Source of the DNA: a virus
Virus record (IMG/VR): IMGVR_UViG_3300035682_000203
Coordinates: 1 to 22,982 of that record
Length of the DNA: 22,982 nt
Reading direction: 5' to 3' (one strand)
Notes under the pieces: model-generated
Told to the model about the DNA's origin: nothing
What the model saw: the letters and a program-made list of their open reading frames with translations, nothing else
Database searches by the model: none
Shown here: positions 15,915 through 21,671 of the stretch, piece by piece
How positions within the stretch are numbered: position 1 is the first letter of the stretch
How the letters are laid out: each line of letters starts with the position of its first letter
Translations under genes and position numbers: made by a program

Positions 15915-16482
15915 GATATCGGTCTTTATCTATTCGTAAAAATGGTTTATATTTTTTGACCAATCTCGATACATCTGGCCAAAGAATGTCCGCTGAAAGC
16001 TTATCGTCAAATGTTTCGATATAAGGAAACACCTTATCTAGAATAACTAAAGTTTCAATAGATATTGATTTTCTCAGATATGCTTTCAATATATATGGAT
16101 GTTGTGCTTTTGTAATCATAAAAGCATCTTCAATTTTATTGCCACCTACTTCTAATTCATGTATAATTGCGTCAAGTTCTTTGGTAAAATTATAGGTAAG
16201 ACTTTCCATCTTACCTTTCCATTCTACGTATGTTTTACCTGCTTCAGAATCAAACATTCCTCCCCAGCGATCTCCGGATACAAAATTTGAAACTAAAAAA
16301 TTTGCAACTTCTTCATCTGTGTAAGTTTTGGAAATTTTTCTAATAGAGAAAAGATCTTTTCTTTTAGCAAATGCCTGTCTACTAGCTTTAACTTTTCCAT
16401 TTCTCTTAGTTATGTCATAATTATCTGTAGTGAAGTGTAACTTCAATGCTATGTACATTTTATATACTGCGAATTCATCCAT
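15883..16482 (-). CDS. 59: gp59 loader of gp41 replicative helicase
   Basis: I use the ATG at 16480-16482, giving 199 residues (T4 gp59 has 217). A TTG two codons upstream would overlap the gp33 stop, but the ATG is the more probable start. The sequence (DEFAVYKMYIALKLHFTTDN, then YDITKRNGKVKASRQAFAKR, then a long all-helical C-terminus) follows the gp59 pattern. This protein binds fork DNA and gp32 and places the helicase. It lies directly downstream of gp33 and upstream of two small genes and gp32, close to the T4 33-59-32 cluster order. Confidence 0.9.
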   Translation of the reverse strand: MDEFAVYKMYIALKLHFTTDNYDITKRNGKVKASRQAFAKRKDLFSIRKISKTYTDEEVANFLVSNFVSGDRWGGMFDSEAGKTYVEWKGKMESLTYNFTKELDAIIHELEVGGNKIEDAFMITKAQHPYILKAYLRKSISIETLVILDKVFPYIETFDDKLSADILWPDVSRLVKKYKPFLRIDKDRYHAIFRERVGT

Positions 16483-16484
16483 AA

Positions 16485-16751
16485 TCAAAGTGGTAATTTT
16501 CCTCTACGTTTTAAATAATTCTGTTCCTCTGCTTCATTTTGTACTTTATCTTTAAGCGACTGATTTATTAATTTTGATATGGATTCAATTTCAATATCTA
16601 CTTCTTCGCAATATTGTATAATAGCATCCATATATCCAATTTTTTCTCTAATCACACGCTCTTCAATATGCAGGGAAAATTCATTAGGTGATCTAAATTT
16701 CTTGGTTATAATTAAACTATCTGTTAGAATGTATTCTATTTCGTTATCCAT
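16485..16751 (-). CDS. 33: Late-promoter transcription coactivator gp33
   Basis: This 88-residue protein aligns by eye with T4 gp33 (112 residues) over the central helices: IEERVIREKIGYMDAIIQYC corresponds to the T4 IEKMVEEFGMSYLEATTAFL segment, followed by a SLKDKVQNEAEEQNYL block corresponding to IIEKIQSEAIDENLL. gp33 binds the RNA polymerase beta flap and links it to the sliding clamp at late promoters. The start overlaps the bilin reductase stop by eight bases, and the next gene is gp59, as in T4. The T4 N-terminal acidic arm is shorter here. Confidence 0.85.
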   Translation of the reverse strand: MDNEIEYILTDSLIITKKFRSPNEFSLHIEERVIREKIGYMDAIIQYCEEVDIEIESISKLINQSLKDKVQNEAEEQNYLKRRGKLPL

Positions 16752-17421
16752 GTGTTTCCGGGAATAATACTTCGTCCATAAAATTTGTAAAAACTTGTTT
16801 GTCTACTCCAAAATTTACCATCATTGCTGGGGTATGAGGATTCAACTTTTGATTTTTGCAATATCGATTTTGCATAGATATAAAATCTGCATCTTTTACA
16901 CTATTACCTATATTATAAAGGTAATAATCTAGGTTGTCAATAAAAGTATTTACTAGTTGATCATATTCTTCTTGAGTATGAATATTACCCGCAGCTAACA
17001 TTTTTGGACTAAAAATCTTCTGTGCCCATTCCGGAAGTTCTCTTGGTTTACTCCATTGTACTGATGACATTCTATTCTGATACCAATCATATAGATTCGA
17101 TTTTCCTATTTTGGAAAAGTCGTGGAATGCCCCTGTTATCTTATTTTGTCCGCAGACTACATCGAATCCAAAAATTGGATCCGGCGAATCATAATGCGGA
17201 AATATACACATATGCATAACCCACATTTTTTTAGTTGCGGTGGCATCTACTATCTCAATATGCGCTCGTCTAAATTTATCAGATGTCCAAATATAATTCT
17301 TCCATGAAAAATTATCGACATGAATTTCATATTCTGGTTTAAGTGTTTCAACAGAATATTGTTTAAATTTATCAATAACTAATTGTGATAATAAATTTAT
17401 TTGCGGCCAAATTTCAATCAT
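16744..17421 (-). CDS. Ferredoxin-dependent bilin reductase, PcyA/PcyX-type
   Basis: I choose the ATG at 17419-17421 (225 residues, MIEIWPQ). It has AAGGA seven bases upstream, whereas the earlier in-frame ATG at 17454 would lie 41 bases inside the heme oxygenase gene. By eye the sequence follows cyanobacterial PcyA: E56 in AHIEIV (PcyA Glu76), H70 in VMHMCIFP (His88), D87 in IFGFDVV (Asp105), and N194 in YCKNQKLN (Asn219). A C-terminal FGVDKQVFTNFMDEVLF also fits. These enzymes reduce biliverdin with ferredoxin electrons to phycocyanobilin (PcyA) or, in marine phages, phycoerythrobilin (PebS, PcyX). The conserved residues place it nearer PcyA/PcyX than PebS. The product cannot be read from sequence. 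Heme oxygenase upstream supplies its substrate. Confidence 0.88.
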   Translation of the reverse strand: MIEIWPQINLLSQLVIDKFKQYSVETLKPEYEIHVDNFSWKNYIWTSDKFRRAHIEIVDATATKKMWVMHMCIFPHYDSPDPIFGFDVVCGQNKITGAFHDFSKIGKSNLYDWYQNRMSSVQWSKPRELPEWAQKIFSPKMLAAGNIHTQEEYDQLVNTFIDNLDYYLYNIGNSVKDADFISMQNRYCKNQKLNPHTPAMMVNFGVDKQVFTNFMDEVLFPETHG

Positions 17422-17947
17422 TAAAGTCCTTAAGCATAGCAATATTAAAGTCAAATGCTAAATTTGCTTCATTTGCTAATGAAATATCTAATTTACTTCT
17501 CATCTTAGCTGCAAGACCGGGGATATCGTTAAACTTAAACATATTGTTAGGACCAGGTAATAATTTAGCTAATGCCTGTCCTCCAAATAAATCACCCATA
17601 TGGCGAACATAGATATGTGCAAGTAATTTATCTTTATCTAATTTAATGGACTCAATATATTGTAAATATGCTGCAGTAGAATTTTTCATTAGATATATTT
17701 GCATATTATTATTTGCTAATTCTGCAAAATCCAATTCTATCGCTTTTGCCCTCTTAATATCTTCTATTCCTTCGAAGATACCCAATCCATCTGCTAAATA
17801 TTCTAACCGCAAATATATTAATCTAAGTTGATAAAGATAATCAGTATATTTTTTAACATCTACCTGTTTACTAAAAATAGATTTAATAAATGGTTGAGTT
17901 TCTGCTTCTTTGTGTTTTTCTAAAGTTAATTCTTTTAATGAAGACAT
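17414..17947 (-). CDS. ho1: Heme oxygenase (biliverdin-forming)
   Basis: This 177-residue protein is shorter than typical cyanobacterial HO1 (about 240). The proximal heme ligand is H12 in TLEKHKEAE. The distal helix carries the signature LLAHIYVRHMGDLFGGQ (residues 108-124), corresponding to GDLSGGQ of known enzymes. It opens heme to biliverdin IX-alpha with release of CO and iron. The stop codon overlaps the bilin reductase ATG by eight bases, so a biliverdin-to-bilin relay is encoded in one coupled unit. A modest AAGG ribosome site precedes the ATG. The gene starts three bases after the end of a 2OG oxygenase gene. The window shows no phage ferredoxin, so the host must supply electrons. 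Confidence 0.93.
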   Translation of the reverse strand: MSSLKELTLEKHKEAETQPFIKSIFSKQVDVKKYTDYLYQLRLIYLRLEYLADGLGIFEGIEDIKRAKAIELDFAELANNNMQIYLMKNSTAAYLQYIESIKLDKDKLLAHIYVRHMGDLFGGQALAKLLPGPNNMFKFNDIPGLAAKMRSKLDISLANEANLAFDFNIAMLKDFND

Positions 17948-17950
17948 TGG

Positions 17951-18556
17951 TTACGCCTTTCGTCCAGTTGCCGGATATCCAATGTATGGTCGGTGATCAT
18001 ATTTGTAATCCCTAAATTTACCTTTTTTATCTATATAGTGCAAGAATGCTTGTGTTTGTCTAGTACCAGCATAAGGAGTTCTCCAATGATTAAGTACATC
18101 TCCTTTGTAAACAATTAAGTCACCTGGTTCTAAATATATTGCTTTGTGTTCGCCGGTTAAAGTCTCAAACCAAATTTCCCATGGTTCTGGATCATTTGAA
18201 ATGCAGATAGTAGTGGAGTATTCGCAACTTGGTCTATCCTTATGGATTGCCATTTCAGCGCCGGTGTAGTATATCCTAGCATACGTATATGTGGGATTAA
18301 GTAATTTGCCGGTAACCGTTTCTAATAGAGGTTTAAGCTGAAGAGATAAAGATTCAAAACAAAGTGCAGAATAATATGAATACGAATTTGTGATTTGTGT
18401 ATCATTAAAAAGAAATTTATTCTCTTCGGTTTGTTGCGTATTATTTTGCATATACTGAAGAGTTTTTACTAGTTCAAATTCTGTATCTAGATGTACTAAT
18501 AAATCTTTTGAAATTGCTCCCTGAACAACTTCATATAAATCTGTTTCAAATGCCAT
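17951..18556 (-). CDS. 2-oxoglutarate/Fe(II)-dependent oxygenase
   Basis: I take the ATG at 18554-18556 (201 residues), preceded by AAGGAA at good spacing. An earlier in-frame ATG at 18604 runs into the tmRNA downstream hairpin. The double-stranded beta-helix residues are visible: H105-x-D107 (AIHKDRPS), distal H157 (LNHWRTPY) and R166 (GTRQTQA) for 2-oxoglutarate. LEPGDLIVYKGD precedes the second His, as in prolyl-4-hydroxylase-like proteins. Such enzymes hydroxylate proteins or small molecules. The target is unknown, though the family is frequent in marine T4-like phages. It lies just upstream of heme oxygenase, which releases iron, but any functional link is speculative. Confidence 0.88.
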   Translation of the reverse strand: MAFETDLYEVVQGAISKDLLVHLDTEFELVKTLQYMQNNTQQTEENKFLFNDTQITNSYSYYSALCFESLSLQLKPLLETVTGKLLNPTYTYARIYYTGAEMAIHKDRPSCEYSTTICISNDPEPWEIWFETLTGEHKAIYLEPGDLIVYKGDVLNHWRTPYAGTRQTQAFLHYIDKKGKFRDYKYDHRPYIGYPATGRKA

Positions 18557-18579
18557 ATATTTCCTTAATAAAATCATAT

Positions 18580-18608
18580 CCGGTTGATTGGATGATAAGG
18601 ACAACCGG
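18580..18608 (-). terminator. Hairpin after tmRNA, possible terminator or processing signal
   Basis: Seven perfect pairs, CCGGTTG (18602-18608 on the minus strand) with CAACCGG (18580-18586), flank a 15-base loop. The downstream tract ATATGATTTTATT is only moderately T-rich. It lies between the tmRNA body and the 2OG oxygenase start, so it may protect the tmRNA 3' side or weakly terminate. Confidence 0.45.
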
Positions 18609-18611
18609 AAA

Positions 18612-18890
18612 AACCTCAGCGAGTAGCTTACGCTACCATGCGATACGAGTTATCGTTTGCATTTACTATTTTGCTTGATTTACGGTCATCGCCTACCGAA
18701 TTGTCTGTATCGTTACTTATTGCCCAATCGAAACCATGGCAGGCCCATTATAAAATATACTAGCGATTAGTTGATCTCTAATCTTTACCCAAGCTTCTCA
18801 CCTGACTAATATACTTTATGGTGGACCTGGCGGGAATCGAACCCGCGTCTTGAACACCTTTCAGTCAACTTCTTCCCTTTCGGGGTTTAC
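18612..18890 (-). ncRNA. ssrA: Circularly permuted (two-piece) tmRNA
   Basis: On the minus strand the acceptor piece comes first (about 18890-18819). It has a perfect T-arm with TTCGATT loop (18830-18846) and ends CAGGTCC-ACCA (18829-18819). A 72-base spacer (18747-18818) follows, then the coding piece from 18746, starting GGGCCTGCCATGGTTTCGA. The acceptor stem GGGCCTG pairs with CAGGTCC (one G-U). TTGGGCA (18721-18727) pairs with TGTTCAA (18850-18856), and CAGACAAT (18700-18707) with GTTGACTG (18862-18869) apart from one mismatch. The tag frame 18660-18628 is GCA to TAA and gives ANDNSYRMVA. The stop lies in the loop of a GTAGC/GCTAC hairpin (18623-18636). It rescues stalled ribosomes. Outer ends are approximate. 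Confidence 0.9.
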
Positions 18891-19000
18891 AATAATTCTT
18901 TTACTTCATCCCAAAGTAACCACACTGCTAAATTAATAGTACATATTAGCGTAGTTCCTAGAATGAATCCAACCAAAAAATCTCCTGTTTGGTCGCACAT
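18887..19000 (-). CDS. Putative 37-residue single-span membrane protein
   Basis: ATG at 18998-19000, stop at 18887-18889. After MCDQTGD comes one hydrophobic segment, residues about 8-29 (FLVGFILGTTLICTINLAVW), and then a short acidic/basic tail (DEVKELL). It starts with no spacer after the stop of the preceding small gene, so coupling is likely, though it lacks its own ribosome site. It runs up to the 5' side of the tmRNA acceptor piece. A small phage membrane protein upstream of a stable RNA and not far from the endolysin could be a holin-like factor. That is a guess. Confidence 0.55.
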   Translation of the reverse strand: MCDQTGDFLVGFILGTTLICTINLAVWLLWDEVKELL

Positions 19001-19159
19001 TTATTCTGTTTCACGTAACACACATCTAGCAATAATATCATTTCTGTTTTTTACTATAGCAGTTGCTGCTTCCCAACATTCTTCAAATCTAGGATATGAT
19101 TTCCACTCTTGTTCTACATCTTGAGATAGTAGTACTACAAATAAAACATAAACAGACAT
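19001..19159 (-). CDS. Small 52-residue protein with hydrophobic N-terminus, unknown
   Basis: ATG at 19157-19159, preceded by GGAGA at six-base spacing, a good site. The first 12 residues (MSVYVLFVVLLS) form a short hydrophobic signal-like segment. The remainder (EQEWKSYPRFEECWEAATAI, then IARCVLRET) has two cysteines that could pair if exported. I do not recognise the family. It is co-directional with the exonuclease gene, which stops 19 bases before it, and abuts the 37-residue membrane protein. Confidence 0.6.
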   Translation of the reverse strand: MSVYVLFVVLLSQDVEQEWKSYPRFEECWEAATAIVKNRNDIIARCVLRETE

Positions 19160-19178
19160 ATTAGTCTCCGCTATTTAT

Positions 19179-19838
19179 TTAGATATTAAATTCTTTCCTA
19201 TATATATCTCTCAAATCTTTAAACCCGTTGATCCACGTGTTTCGTTTTTCTTTAAAAACTAGAATACCGTGATCGTCGGTTGAAATTATAATTACTAATT
19301 GAGAAACCGGATTACCGGTCATCTCCTCATATGCTACCGCATAAGCAGAACATTGCATAAAGTAATCGTGAATATCGGCGCGTGTTTTATTCCGCTTAGA
19401 TGTTTTAAAATCTATTACCGATAACTTTCCTTCATATTCACCTATGCAATCTACGGTCCCTGCAATTTGTAAATGATGAGAAAATAGAGATTTTTCCATA
19501 ACATGGATATTGTCTATCTTATGTAGATAGGGTTTAATCTCTGTCCAATTTTGAGTATCGAACACACTAGGAGCAATATCTTGATTATACAGATATTGCT
19601 CACATAATGTATGTATTCGAGTACCTCGTTTACTGGCAGTGGTGCTAATCTTATTGGCTGCTTCATTACCTACACGAGCTCGCCATGCTTTAATTATATC
19701 TCGTTTTAATAATCCGGTAACTGTAGTAACAGACGGATACTTTTCCCCGGTAGGAGTTTCATATGTTCTAACTCCATCTTCTCGAGTTACTCGATTTAAT
19801 TTAGGCAATTCCCCTATATCAACATGAGTAAAAATCAT
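19179..19838 (-). CDS. PD-(D/E)XK exonuclease (RecB-like)
   Basis: This 219-residue protein carries the full RecB-like nuclease set: H76 in GTRIHTLCE, D130 in GTVDCIGE, D143-F-K145 (VIDFKTSK), and Q162-x-x-x-Y166 (QCSAY). Residues 26-45 (YETPTGEKYPSVTTVTGLLK) form the opening common to phage exonucleases of this type. The protein would degrade DNA in a metal-dependent way, in phage replication, recombination or host genome breakdown. No helicase part is fused. Its start overlaps the MazG-like gene by four bases. Function is confident at family level only. Confidence 0.88.
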   Translation of the reverse strand: MIFTHVDIGELPKLNRVTREDGVRTYETPTGEKYPSVTTVTGLLKRDIIKAWRARVGNEAANKISTTASKRGTRIHTLCEQYLYNQDIAPSVFDTQNWTEIKPYLHKIDNIHVMEKSLFSHHLQIAGTVDCIGEYEGKLSVIDFKTSKRNKTRADIHDYFMQCSAYAVAYEEMTGNPVSQLVIIISTDDHGILVFKEKRNTWINGFKDLRDIYRKEFNI

Positions 19839-20188
19839 ACAAATCTAGTTAAATTTGGCGGAGTCCAGTTTGCGGGTTTTAAAATTTTACCATCGTCTCT
19901 TCGCAAAACCATACCTGTGTTAGAATCAATTTTGGAGAGGTTGCTTCGTGCAACCTCTTCCCAGGCACCTTTAATGTCAAATTTCTTCATATGGCAATAA
20001 CCAAGGATAACCCAGATCATATCCATGCACGCATCTAGTTGCTCTACATTGTCATTCTCTTTATACGCTACTAAGAATTCATTAAATTCTTCTTCAATTA
20101 ATTTTGCGTATAAACTAACATTTTCATCCGTCGACTGTGTTTGTTGACAGGCTAGTAGAAACATTTTAACATCTAACTGCATTGACAT
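19835..20188 (-). CDS. MazG-like nucleotide pyrophosphohydrolase
   Basis: Translation likely starts at the ATG 20186-20188 (117 residues), because the upstream in-frame GTG lies in the GAGGTGA ribosome site. The all-alpha NTP-PPase pattern is seen: E32-E33-E34-F-N-E37 (EEEFNEF) and D52-x-x-x-D56 (LDACMDMIWVILGY) as metal ligands. The C-terminal NTGMVLRRDDGKILKPANW is shared with phage PRA-PH/MazG-like proteins. Phage MazG proteins hydrolyse (d)NTPs or alarmone-type nucleotides and may adjust host physiology. A sigma70-type promoter lies just upstream. Confidence 0.82.
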   Translation of the reverse strand: MSMQLDVKMFLLACQQTQSTDENVSLYAKLIEEEFNEFLVAYKENDNVEQLDACMDMIWVILGYCHMKKFDIKGAWEEVARSNLSKIDSNTGMVLRRDDGKILKPANWTPPNLTRFV

Positions 20189-20208
20189 GATCACCTCACT
20201 AAAAATAT

Positions 20209-20237
20209 ATTATAACATTCTAAGATACAAAAGTCTA
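20209..20237 (-). promoter_or_regulatory. Host sigma70-type promoter before mazG-like gene
   Basis: On the minus strand TAGACT (20232-20237) is spaced 17 bases from a perfect TATAAT (20209-20214), which also has the extended TGT upstream. Initiation is expected near 20202, just ahead of the GAGGTGA ribosome site. It suggests early expression of the mazG-exonuclease-tmRNA-bilin region by unmodified host polymerase. Confidence 0.65.
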
Positions 20238-20244
20238 TACAAAT

Positions 20245-21096
20245 TTACCCTAAAATCTTCTTTAGGGTTGCCGGACCTGCGATTCCATCTGCTGTAAGAC
20301 CATTTGATGTTTGCCAGGCTTTTAATGCTTTTTCGGTTCCAGGTCCAAAAGTTCCATCCGCTGTAAGACCAAGTTTTTCTTGAACCTTTTTCACCACTTC
20401 GCCTTTACTACCAACCTTAATAGTTTCAAGAACAAGTTCTGTTACAGCTTTACCGACATCTGCTACGGAGCTTCCGCCGAATACATCTAATGCGTGTTCC
20501 CAATGTTTTTTGCGATCTTCTAACCCAATCGTGCCACCATTAATTCGCTTAGTCATTAATACTAAATCTTTTTTATCCGCAATTTCATTTAGACCATTCT
20601 TTTTCCAAAACCAAGCGGCAGACTCAATTGCCCCTGCCAATGTTTCTAAATAGGTAATAGTCTCATCAATAGATTTACCAATTGCGGTAGAAAAGGCTTT
20701 GTAGTTATCATGTCCCGTTAATTGAATTGCTCCGCGACCTCTGTACTTATATCCGTCACCTGATGCTTCAGGCCCATTGCCCATACGACCACCATAAATT
20801 TTATTTGCAATTTTCTCAGGTTGTTTTTCATACTTAGCAGCAGTTGCATCATCTGGAAAATATTTAGAAAATGTTGCTCGCAACCCCTTGGCGCCATAAT
20901 TTAAATTTTCTTTAAGTACCGTAAATTCATTTGATTCATGTCCACATTGTGCGAGGAATCCTGCTACTCGTTCCTTTGTGGTAATATCATATTTAGGTAA
21001 AACATTTTCCAATGCTTTAAATAAGTCGTTTGGATTTTTATTGTTCGGTACACATTTTTTTAATTTGTCCGCCGTAAAGTCAAAGCTAAATGCCAT
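20245..21096 (-). CDS. Endolysin: GH19 muramidase/chitinase-like domain plus peptidoglycan-binding domain
   Basis: This 283-residue protein starts after a strong AAGGAGA site. Residues about 1-205 are a glycoside hydrolase family 19 domain: catalytic E54 in AQCGHES, NLNYGAKGLRATFSKYFP, the GYKYRGRGAIQLTGHDNY substrate-cleft block (115-132), and KRINGG. Residues about 226-283 are a PG_binding_1 domain with two half-repeats (LGLTADGTFGPGTEKALKAW and NGLTADGIAGPATLKKIL). It would cut host peptidoglycan for release. No signal peptide is visible, so it needs a holin. None is annotated next to it, apart from the small membrane protein at 18887-19000. Confidence 0.93.
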   Translation of the reverse strand: MAFSFDFTADKLKKCVPNNKNPNDLFKALENVLPKYDITTKERVAGFLAQCGHESNEFTVLKENLNYGAKGLRATFSKYFPDDATAAKYEKQPEKIANKIYGGRMGNGPEASGDGYKYRGRGAIQLTGHDNYKAFSTAIGKSIDETITYLETLAGAIESAAWFWKKNGLNEIADKKDLVLMTKRINGGTIGLEDRKKHWEHALDVFGGSSVADVGKAVTELVLETIKVGSKGEVVKKVQEKLGLTADGTFGPGTEKALKAWQTSNGLTADGIAGPATLKKILG

Positions 21097-21106
21097 TCAA
21101 TTCTCC

Positions 21107-21658
21107 TTATACTTCAGTATATTGTTTATTAGTTGTAAACCAGATAGGCAATGTATATCTTGTTCCTACTACGGTGCTAACACCGTGTTTGTGTTTAAGT
21201 CCAGAAGGATACAATGCTAATTTTCCTTTCATTGGTTTTATGAATAGAGGCCCGTGTTCTGGAAAGAAAGTTTCCCCACCCATAAAATCATCATTTAAGT
21301 AAAGCACTCCTGAGTAATTTCTCCATCCGCAATAATTTGAATTGCCTTCTAAGTCACTATTATCCGCATGGACAACCATGCCTGAGCCGCTTTCCCATAA
21401 TACCAATGTTGTATAATCGGGGTATAAGTATTCCTCTTGAAATAAACGCCTAGCTTCACTTGTAGCATTATATTTGAATGTACTTACTATTCGTTTAATA
21501 TCATAATTTTGAATATTACTATAGTCAATTGCCTTACCATTGAAGAGAGATTGTCCGTTGGTACTCATTTTTGGAGTACTTGCAAACCATCTTACGATGT
21601 TATCGCATTCGTCTTCAGTTAAAAAATTCTCAATTTCATATATTTGATTCATACTCAT
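21107..21658 (-). CDS. Prolyl 4-hydroxylase-like 2OG/Fe(II) oxygenase
   Basis: This 183-residue protein starts after an AGGAGAAGGT ribosome site. The fold signature is complete: H97-x-D99 (VVHADNSD), GVLYLNDDFMGGETFF, then KGKLALYPSG, H158 (KHKHGVSTV) and R167 (GTRYTLPIWFT). This is the family layout of phage and marine prolyl-hydroxylase-like enzymes. The substrate is not known; protein or glycan hydroxylation is plausible. It sits directly upstream of the endolysin and downstream of phoH, and it is distinct in sequence from the other 2OG oxygenase at 17951-18556. Confidence 0.9.
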   Translation of the reverse strand: MSMNQIYEIENFLTEDECDNIVRWFASTPKMSTNGQSLFNGKAIDYSNIQNYDIKRIVSTFKYNATSEARRLFQEEYLYPDYTTLVLWESGSGMVVHADNSDLEGNSNYCGWRNYSGVLYLNDDFMGGETFFPEHGPLFIKPMKGKLALYPSGLKHKHGVSTVVGTRYTLPIWFTTNKQYTEV

Positions 21659-21671
21659 ACCTTCTCCTATT

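Noticed and set aside
17422-17454. Longer N-terminus for the bilin reductase (extra 11 residues)
   Set aside because: It would lie deep inside the heme oxygenase gene without a ribosome site, whereas the ATG at 17419-17421 has AAGGA at proper spacing.
18819-18860. Apparent tRNA 3' half (T-arm plus CCA) on the minus strand
   Set aside because: There is no D-arm or anticodon arm upstream. The acceptor stem pairs with a segment downstream, so it is the acceptor piece of the permuted tmRNA.
19172-19179. AATAAATA late-promoter-like octamer before the 52-residue gene
   Set aside because: One mismatch, and initiation would fall within the ribosome site. Not supported over chance.
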